From the NCBI GenBank assembly GCA_038373885.1, contig JAWZYV010013019.1, positions 62,001 through 126,000 of the forward strand: 64,000 nt of DNA. Reading direction: 5' to 3'. Of this stretch, positions 57,472 through 64,000 are shown piece by piece (the first letter of the stretch is position 1; every line of letters begins with the position of its first letter). The notes beneath the pieces were generated by a model. It searched no databases. It was not told where the DNA came from and saw nothing but the letters and a program-made list of their open reading frames with translations. Position numbers and translations under genes: made by a program. The DNA is from Cheiracanthium punctorium (lineage: Eukaryota > Arthropoda > Arachnida > Araneae > Cheiracanthiidae).

Positions 57472-57640
57472 TAGCGGTAAACTGGAGGTCAACATATGTT
57501 GGTCATTTCATGATGGGCGGCCTTGTAGGCAGACCAACGTTACCTCCTATGAGTGGTCTCCTAATTTTGAACTAATTCCATATGATAGACCTAGCCCTTG
57601 AAATCCACACCCCCCAGTGGTCTCATTTGAACATGGGGGA
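57472..57640 (-). mobile_element. 5S rRNA-derived SINE, headless copy D
   Basis: Contains the body blocks of copies A and B (GGCGGCCTTGTAGGCAGACC, GAGTGGTCTCCTAATTTTGA, GACCTAGCCCTTG, GAACATGGGGGAG). It stops before the 5S-like head, as 5'-truncated retrotransposed copies do. Same strand as the other three. Confidence 0.55.
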
Positions 57641-57907
57641 GTTTAGCGATTGGGCCATTGCGGGCAAATAAAAGTAAATAAAAGTAAAGCAAATAAAAGT
57701 AAAAGTCCTATTTTAAAACTTAATACTGCTTCTTCGTACAAGGAAATATTGTGGCAGAAAAGTTTGGTATTAAGATTTTGGCATAGACAAAAAGACTTCC
57801 CAAATTTACCATTCCTAAATTTACTTCGGCAAGTTTCTGCTAGGCGTGTGAACGTACGTATGCATTTATGCATGTGCTTATGTCTGCCGATCTACTTTGA
57901 CCAGCCT

Positions 57908-58170
57908 TGAGTCCGTTTTGACAAGTTTTGTGGTGACATCTGTACGTTTACATGTACAGCTACAGAAAAAAATTGTTTGATGCCCTTGATCGAGCCATGT
58001 GGTTCGACGTGCAAATAATTCATTTTGACCAGTTTTGTGGTGACATGTGTACATACGCATGTACGTACAGCTACGGAAAAAGGGCCCGCTTGTCTTTTAT
58101 TGGGCCGTCGTTCATTGTACAACAGTCCGTTTTGACTAATTTTGGAATGACATCTGTACATACGCAATAC
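57908..58170 (+). repeat. 107-bp tandem array made of Tc1-like terminal sequence
   Basis: TTTTGAC(A/C/T)A starts recur at 57916, 58023 and 58130, a constant spacing of 107. Each full unit contains GTGGTGACAT(C/G)TGTAC, and then GTACAGCTAC(A/G)GAAAAA. In the second unit this continues GGGCCCGCTTG..TTTATT..CGTTC, homologous to the first 60 bases of the long TIR at 41913-43783. Five accidental open frames cover it. Confidence 0.8.
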
Positions 58171-58279
58171 ACAAGTGAAATAAGTTAGATACAGTTTTAG
58201 ACGTTTAATTTAGGTTTTGACCAACACATGTCGTTAGTCGTCCACTAAATTGCGGCATTTGAAGGTAATACTCGGTATG

Positions 58280-58733
58280 TAATGCTCTAACTTCGTTCTT
58301 AGAAATCGTTCATAAATTGACAGAGTGTATATTACGGATGATTTATGAAATTCTGAAAAAGATTTTAGTTTACATAGTGATAGTGATTTAGATTTTTTGG
58401 ACTGCTCCTCCGACGGCGATGAATCTGACCATGATTCAATAAACCTGCAAAGCGTTAGGCGGTGGTGCATTTTCTTATATTATGTAATAAACGGAAATTA
58501 ACTGTAATTCAATTGCAATTTATTTAAAATAGTTTTTTTTTAATGTAATAACATCTAAAATTGGTTCTGCTGAAGGTTAGTTTCTCATGATAAAAACCTA
58601 TATTAAAAATCTTTTCTAGAAAGAAAAAATGCACATTACAATTCTCCAATGATGTCACATAATGATTGAAATATGAAAAAAAATTACACAATTTTTAAAG
58701 CGATTTTGGTCCACAAATTGAACACTGAAAGGG
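58280..58733 (+). mobile_element. piggyBac remnant with one intact end
   Basis: The right end is ACACTGAAAGGG followed by TTAA (58734-58737), a piggyBac-type terminus (complement CCCTTTCAGTGTTC). Upstream is a transposase N-terminal fragment. The left terminus was not found, and the large catalytic part is missing, so this is an internally deleted and left-truncated relic. Confidence 0.5.
58338..58480 (+). pseudogene. N-terminal fragment of a piggyBac-like transposase
   Basis: The plus frame encodes LHSDSDLDFLDCSSDGDESD followed by HDS and, a few residues on, VRRWC. An acidic Asp/Ser-rich N-terminus leading to a VR(x)WC motif is characteristic of piggyBac transposases. An in-frame TGA lies just upstream (after the DDL near 58340), and the frame is lost after VRRWCIFL. 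No DDD catalytic core remains. The minus-strand 78-codon frame over the same bases is its shadow. Confidence 0.45.
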
Positions 58734-58739
58734 TTAATG

Positions 58740-59315
58740 TATGTCCCAATATCTCAATGCTGAAGTACCGTACCCGAATTTCGGATGAATAAATTTAAAT
58801 GAAGTGTATGAAAAATATACATAATTTAATAAACGTACAAGAAAGTCATGTGATGCTCACATCAGAATTTTTTTTAGTATAATTAAAACTGCTTAAACTG
58901 TGACGCGCATTCAGATTTGTTTTCCTTACCTTCCTTTTTTAAACCACTTAAAGGTTTTTTTTTTCGACATTCCGTTGCTGATTCACAGATACCGGTTAAC
59001 TTAGCTGTACATTCAAACCAACAGCTGATTTAATAGTCCTTGATAATGGTTCAAATGCCAAGTAGTCCCAGATGTGTCCGATGATAAATAGTGGTAATCC
59101 ACTAAAAAAAAAAAGAAGAAAAAAAAATTCACAAGACGTGTTAGTTTAGTTTGTTTCTTCAGCTGTGAGGATAGCGTATTTTCAAGGATATATGAGATAA
59201 CATCAAAATATCAGTACGGAAGATTTTCACCCACGTAAAGTAAATTTAACGTAATACCAAAGATTTAACAGCTATTAAGTACTTTTTGGAAAAGTGCTTG
59301 AATAAGAATACTTTT
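58740..59315. other. AT-rich DNA, nothing recognised
   Basis: Contains an A/G-rich run at 59104-59128. No open frame above 60 codons. Confidence 0.45.
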
Positions 59316-59318
59316 AAA

Positions 59319-59470
59319 TCTTCCTCTAGTTCGGAAAAAAACGCTCAAAATACTGGTGTTAAACGATAAAATAATTTTAAAACTTTGTGAAAAACACACA
59401 TAAGATGTTACAAGTAGCATCTTATGTGTGTTTTTTCACAAAGTTTTTTAATTATTTCTTCCTCTAGTTC
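59319..59470. repeat. hairpin insert between 14-bp direct repeats
   Basis: TCTTCCTCTAGTTC occurs at 59319-59332 and 59457-59470. Between them lies an inverted repeat with 27-28-base arms (59381-59407 and 59418-59445) and a 10-base loop TTACAAGTAG. The arms differ only by one extra T. Direct repeats of this size resemble a target-site duplication, but no known element structure is evident. Confidence 0.75.
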
Positions 59471-59474
59471 TTTA

Positions 59475-60464
59475 ATGTGTATTTTTTTATATTGAACGCT
59501 CATCTAATAGTAACTTTTCAAAAATACTTCATTAAAAATGAACAAAATTTATTTATCGTGTAGAAGAAAATAATAGCATGAATGAATTTAGCTAATAATA
59601 CATAAGGTAGATGAAATACGCACGTTTAAATCGAAACAGAAAAAGTCATTACAATTTGTATTGGTTCTATTTACATTTCTTTTTTAATTAAAAGAGTTTT
59701 TGCTTTCATTATATATGCATTTTAATAACAAACAAAATTTTCTTAGTACTCTAATAAGTGTTTCATCTTTCGTCTTTCTCCATCACTGAACAAATAAAAA
59801 AATTGTTGTTAGAACTTTAAAGCTTTGTTTATAGTCACACAATCCTCAAAAACATCCTGCGCCATAATCAGAAACACGTTATTCTACGGAACGTTGCAAA
59901 TAAGTAGCAGTAAAATTGCTTCAGAAACAACAGAATTTCCAAATTGCTCTTCAAGAAATTTAACATGAAATATTTTGCTCTTCTGCAGGAGCAATAAATA
60001 TTTATACGTATTTTTGCAGTTGTTAATATCTTTCTCCAGTTGCTTATAAAATGAAATTGAACTTTCAAAATATTTTTATTTGAGCAACACACACGCTTCT
60101 CCTATGAGAAATGTTAGCAGGTAATAATCTAGGCATAGTTAGTACCAAGGAAGCAATTTTTCATCGTTTGTTTTGTAAGTTCTAAATTAAACTTTTTTTT
60201 TTCTTTTGTTAAAAAAAGTGACTGCTGCATTTTGCAGGTACGCTTTTGCTTCGTAATAAATTTCAGAATATTTATTTACTACTGTCGTATTCATAATTAC
60301 AAAATGTGTAAAAGACATCTGACATTGTAATTGAATATTTTGAAAAAGAAAAACGTTTGAATAGTATGTTGAGGAAAGCATCTGAAGTAGTCCGTGTTCA
60401 TTTCTTTGTGGAGTTTCCATTTTGCTCTTGTATACTTGTTCCCTATAATCGGCTTATAGTGTGC
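59475..60464. other. AT-rich DNA, nothing recognised
   Basis: Two minus-strand frames (60092-59868 and 60420-60187) have no motifs and biased AT codons. Confidence 0.45.
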
Positions 60465-60468
60465 TTAA

Positions 60469-60894
60469 CCGTTTAACGCGCAGTGTTCCCGCTCTGGGAA
60501 CACAAAACTCTGATGTTTTTACTGTTGCCAGTCACGAAGAATAGATTTTATTTCCATAAAAATAGTTGCGGGTGACATAGCTCCACAAGAATCCTTTACT
60601 TTTTAACACGTCATTTCCGGTAAAAAAAAAATGGTCACGATTATTTTTAACAGCACTGACATCTGCTGAAATATGGAAGAATGCGAGAACAGCTGGATAG
60701 ATTGCCCAATGCTGAAAAAAGGGCAGTCGTTGCCATCGCTCGACTTAACTACCAGCAAGATGGCGGATGATCGAAACGTTCATCGCGTGCCACAGATGAA
60801 CGTTTTGATCGTCCGCCTTCTTGCTGGTAGTTAAGTCGAGCGATGGCAACGGCTGCCTTTTTTCCGCATTGGGAAAGGGTTGCGCCTCAAAGGG
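60469..60894. mobile_element. piggyBac-like foldback MITE (copy C, inverted)
   Basis: TTAA lies on both sides (60465-60468, 60895-60898). The left end is CCGTTTAACGCGCAGTG; the complement of the right end is CCCTTTGAGGCGCAACC. Internal arms, about 60704-60790 and 60797-60875, form the same hairpin as copy A (CTCGACTTAACTACCAGCAA and its complement), with almost no spacer. Orientation is opposite to copies A and B. 426 bases. Confidence 0.85.
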
Positions 60895-60899
60895 TTAAC

Positions 60900-61312
60900 A
60901 ACTGCTAAGGAACAGCTGATTTTTCAAAACCGCACTCCGAAACCGGTCAAAGTGTTACTACTTTTCGCTTTTCATACCGTCTGGCACAGAAGTGTTATTT
61001 CTGTGATCAGAGTAATGGGGGAGTGTCAAAAAGTGTCATACATTGCTATTAATAAAGGCCTCTAAAGGCGGAAATGCTATGCAAAAGCATCCTGGTGGTC
61101 GTTGTACGTACTGCACCACCAGTGGCGTGCAGTGGAATTTACTTTCAGGCAAGAAATACATTTAATTTTTCTTGAAAACTAAGTTGGCTAAAGAGTTTTG
61201 CCTTTACATTTTCTAAAACACAAAAGTCGTTTATAATATGGCTACTAGATGGCTGCATTGCTAGAAGAAGCAGACGCCAATGTGCTTGCATGAGAAAAAG
61301 AAATTGACATTA
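60900..61312. other. short interval with a solo hAT-like end
   Basis: At 61121 CAGTGGCGTGCAGTGG resembles the end of 34338-34505. Its partner end is not visible, perhaps lost or displaced by the Helitron insertion at 61313. The 61-codon frame at 60880 starts inside the piggyBac-like MITE and is not credible. Confidence 0.4.
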
Positions 61313-62264
61313 TCCTAACTAATATTATAAATGCGAAAGTGAGTTTGTTTGTTTATGACGCTTTCACGCCTAAACCGCTGAATCGATTAGGATGCATTTC
61401 GGTTTAGATATAGATGGGACCCTGGAGTTGGTTATAGGCTACTTAGAATTTTAAATTTTTAATTACTTTTTTAATTATTAATTAAAAACCGTTTTTACGT
61501 TGCCATGCTTGGCGAGTTTCGCCCGTATCATATGATTCATGTTTTGAGCTAACAAGAATGCTATTACTTCAATAATGAAACACGTGCATCTGAAAAACAT
61601 TAAATAATGCAGAAATTATGTCAGTTTTATGCCAAATATATCTATCTCTAATAATAAAAATGAATGTTCTCCAGACAAATCTACAGAAAGCAGAGCTTTG
61701 AAAATTTGAGCATGCCTGGACTCCTGACTTCGGTAAAGTGTACCTGAGGCTCGGAAATTTTAATTACTTTTCTAACTATTAATTAAAAACCGTTTTATCG
61801 CCCGCACAAAATGATTTATGCTTTTGAAATAAAGCAGAAATTCTATTTGCAAAATCACATGCATTTGTAAAACATAAATAAGTATGGAAATTATGTTGAT
61901 TTTACGCCAAATTAAAAAGCATAAATAAAGAAAAGTGTACTTAGGTATTATCCCTGCGGTCCGCCAAGACGAGCGATTTTTTGCCGAGATAAATGCCGGG
62001 CACATGAAATTATTAATGGTTTTGAATACGATTGGCTACAGTTTGGCAACTCATTTGACGAAAAAACAGTTTGGCGGGAATGACCGCCGGGATAATAGGT
62101 AAGTAACAAGAAAAGTCCAGATGTGTTTCACTAACTAATGTTCGTAAATTTCCAAATCCTACAAATAATATAAATGTGTACGTTTATGTATTTGGATGTT
62201 TTTGACTGAATCACATAAAAATGGTTGGAAAAATTTGTAATGAAGATAGCTTATGCCCTGGATT

Positions 62265-63000
62265 AACATACAGGCAACCTTTCAAGCATATAGCATAAAT
62301 AATTCTTTTACAAAGACACTCAAAATAATGCTAATGCATTGCGCTCTATGGAGATTTGGTAGCAACTAAACCGATTTTAAAACTTTCTTCACTGATTGAA
62401 AGTCCTAGGCCTATATTGTCCTAGGCCTATAGGGTCCTAGGCGTATATGGAGAATTCCTCTGTGTGGAATTTTCTAAGGGATCCTAGCCCGTATTTTCGC
62501 GAGGTTTTTGAAAGAAAAACACGGAAAACTGCGAGCGGCTAGGTCGACAGGCGCGACCGGTGTTTGAACCTGGCTCCTCCCGCCTTCCAGAGCAGACACT
62601 GGGGGAACCCTGAGTGTTATAGGCTACCTTTTACGCATATATCACAAATAGTTTTTTTACAGGGATACTCATAAGAATTACATCACGCTCTATGTGTATC
62701 TCTGTAAGTTCTGAACCGATTCCAAAACTTTTTTCACTGATAGTAAGCTGCACCATTCTTGAATATTATAGGCTAAAATTCATGCATGTAGCGCAAATAG
62801 TTCCTTTACAGGAACACTCCAAATAATTCTAATACATCACGCTCTATGGGTCTCTCTGTAACTATAGAACCGATTCTAAAACTTTTTCGCTAATAGAAAG
62901 CTGCACTATTCCTGATTAACATAGGCTAAAATTCATGCATATAGCATAAATATTTCTTTTACAAGAACACTCAAAACAGTTCGCAAATACTGTCGTAACT
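62265..63000 (+). repeat. degenerate tandem monomers inside the Helitron
   Basis: Four monomers of about 150 bases start near 62265, 62614, 62764 and 62921. Each has ATAGGCTA, CATGCATATAGC, a TTTACAGGAACACTC block, CATCACGCTCTATGG and ACCGATT..AAAACTTT. A SINE fragment separates the first two. Confidence 0.75.
62453..62600 (-). mobile_element. tRNA-derived SINE, family S1, within the Helitron
   Basis: On the minus strand, box B GGTTCAAACACC (62570-62559) is followed by GGTCGCGCCTGTCGACC, TAGCCGCTCGCAG and a tail with CTAGGATCCCTTAGAAAA. The tRNA-like head is partly degraded (CTGGAAGGCGGGAGGAGCC). It lies between Helitron monomers 1 and 2. Confidence 0.55.
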
Positions 63001-63237
63001 GTCTCTATTCGCCAAATGCCTGAAAAAAATCTAAATTTAGTAATTTTACGTACTCTGTTATTTTAAATGAAGTATACTACCATGCATTGTACTTCATTTA
63101 AAATAAGTAAAAAGAAAATAATATTTAAATGCTGTTTCATTAGTTGCAAACATATTTGTTATTCACACATGCTTCGTTTCTCTCGGGACCTAATTCTAAA
63201 GCCGGCGCGGACGAAGTCGCGGGTAGCCGCTAGTGGT

Positions 63238-63668
63238 ATAATAAATGAGCTTTTTAACGTATGTTTTAGGTATTTCATGGTTGTAAACGATATTTTAATT
63301 ATTAAACTCAAAACAAAGCAACTTACTAACGTATTAGTAACATTTTGGAAAAAAATCAACTTCCGTAATAATCAACGTTAACAATGGTGGAATACTGCTT
63401 CTTTGGCGAAGTCTTTTGGCTAGTTAAAAACGCTTTTTATCACAGTTGTTATGGATTTTATGCTGAGAGTTAGCTTAGTTTTGGCAATTAAAATATTTCT
63501 TTTAAATAACGTTGACAGACCTCGCAAAAGCAATTTAGGAATCCCTTCTCTTGGCATACTTGAACTTTTTGCATAAGTGTTTCGGCGACTAAAAGCATTC
63601 TTTATCACAGTTGTTATGGCTTGCATATGAATATTTAGCCTACTTTTGACGGGCAATTTTTTTTCCTG

Positions 63669-63714
<46 letters not shown>

Positions 63715-64000
63715 GGAAGCTGAATGCTGATTACAATCAAATAAATAAACAAACTAATAAAAAAAATACTTTTTAATTATCAAACAAGCCCTTTTGGCTA
63801 ATACAGCACTTATGCTATTCACACACTCAAAATCTATAGAACACCCCACTCCCTTTTTATATTTTCACGTAGTTAATAAATTTTGCGCGTGCAACTTTGT
63901 ATAGGATGTATATTGTATAGGATGAAATTTTTCATCATCTCCTTTCTGAAGTAATACGGCACCAAAGCCATGGCTGCTTGCGTCAGTGTGCAATTCTAAC
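63238..64000. other. AT-rich DNA with a diverged local duplication
   Basis: About 63410-63470 and 63585-63645 share TTTATCACAGTTGTTATGG with similar flanks in direct orientation, about 175 bases apart. The 104- to 110-codon frames at 63067-63381 and 63420-63752 are not supported: one starts in the Helitron, the other is extended by the (TA)n tract. Confidence 0.45.
63672..63711. repeat. (TA)n microsatellite
   Basis: About 20 TA units, the longest in the window. Confidence 0.95.

Larger units (their letters stand above)
61313..63233 (+). mobile_element. non-autonomous Helitron (1921 bp)
   Basis: The 5' end is A|TCCTAACTAATATTATAAATG, followed by AACCGCTGAATCGATT. The 3' end is a hairpin CGCGGAC-GAA-GTCGCG (63206-63221), then GGTAGCCG and CTAG|T (63230-63233). 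5' TC, hairpin, CTAG and an A/T insertion site without duplication are all Helitron hallmarks. The interior has a duplicated AATTAAAAACCGTTTT region (61455 and 61760), about four 150-base monomers (62265-63000) and an inserted SINE. No Rep/helicase coding is present. Confidence 0.75.

Noticed and set aside
57650..58188. Five overlapping open frames on both strands
   Set aside because: Produced by the 107-bp tandem array and AT-rich flank; no domains.

Overview
The window is strongly A+T-rich eukaryotic nuclear DNA. Coding density is very low, poly-A, poly-T and microsatellite tracts are frequent, and transposons of nearly every class are layered over one another. The repeat types (Tc1/mariner, pogo/Tigger-like, piggyBac-like and hAT-like elements, Helitrons, tRNA- and 5S-derived SINEs) point to an arthropod. 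A chelicerate such as a spider is plausible, but that is inference from repeat style only. There are no rRNA genes, CRISPR arrays, operons or prokaryotic features. The window looks like intergenic or intronic sequence.

Host coding content: the only stretch I would defend as a possible host gene is a two-exon model on the minus strand, exon 19738-19563 then exon 18659-18440. It has a good acceptor at each exon, matching splice phase, a stop, and an AATAAA about 170 bases further on. It would encode about 129 residues and I do not recognise the family.

Layout. 1-9 kb: small inverted-repeat elements, including a pogo/Tigger-like MITE (6163-6833) with a hAT-like MITE nested inside it (6397-6619) and a 204-base foldback (6924-7127). 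9-13 kb: a piggyBac-like foldback MITE (9028-9544), a 99-base hAT-like MITE (10154-10252), a TA-flanked MITE (10503-10963) and a minus-strand Helitron (11789 to about 12940). 13-24 kb: old diverged repeats, the candidate gene, and a duplicated palindrome. 24-31 kb: two decayed pogo-like transposons that keep C-terminal zinc-finger remnants, plus SINEs. 33-38 kb: a mariner-like transposase fragment, SINEs, a truncated piggyBac-like MITE and a Helitron candidate. 40-44.4 kb: a degenerate satellite array split by a 1.87 kb Tc1-like element with very long inverted repeats. 46-55 kb: a 5S-derived SINE, a hAT-like MITE, a TTAA-flanked foldback and another satellite array with an 86-base tandem repeat. 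55.4-56.9 kb: a structurally complete Tc1-family transposon whose transposase is broken only near its C-terminus. 57-64 kb: a headless 5S SINE, a 107-base tandem array made of transposon ends, a piggyBac transposase remnant, a third piggyBac-like foldback MITE, and a 1.92 kb Helitron with internal tandem monomers.

I see no new multi-gene system. The most interesting signals are the unidentified two-exon gene model, a 5S-rRNA-derived SINE family, one monomer type shared by three separate satellite arrays, and a tandem array built from the terminal repeat of a Tc1-like transposon.
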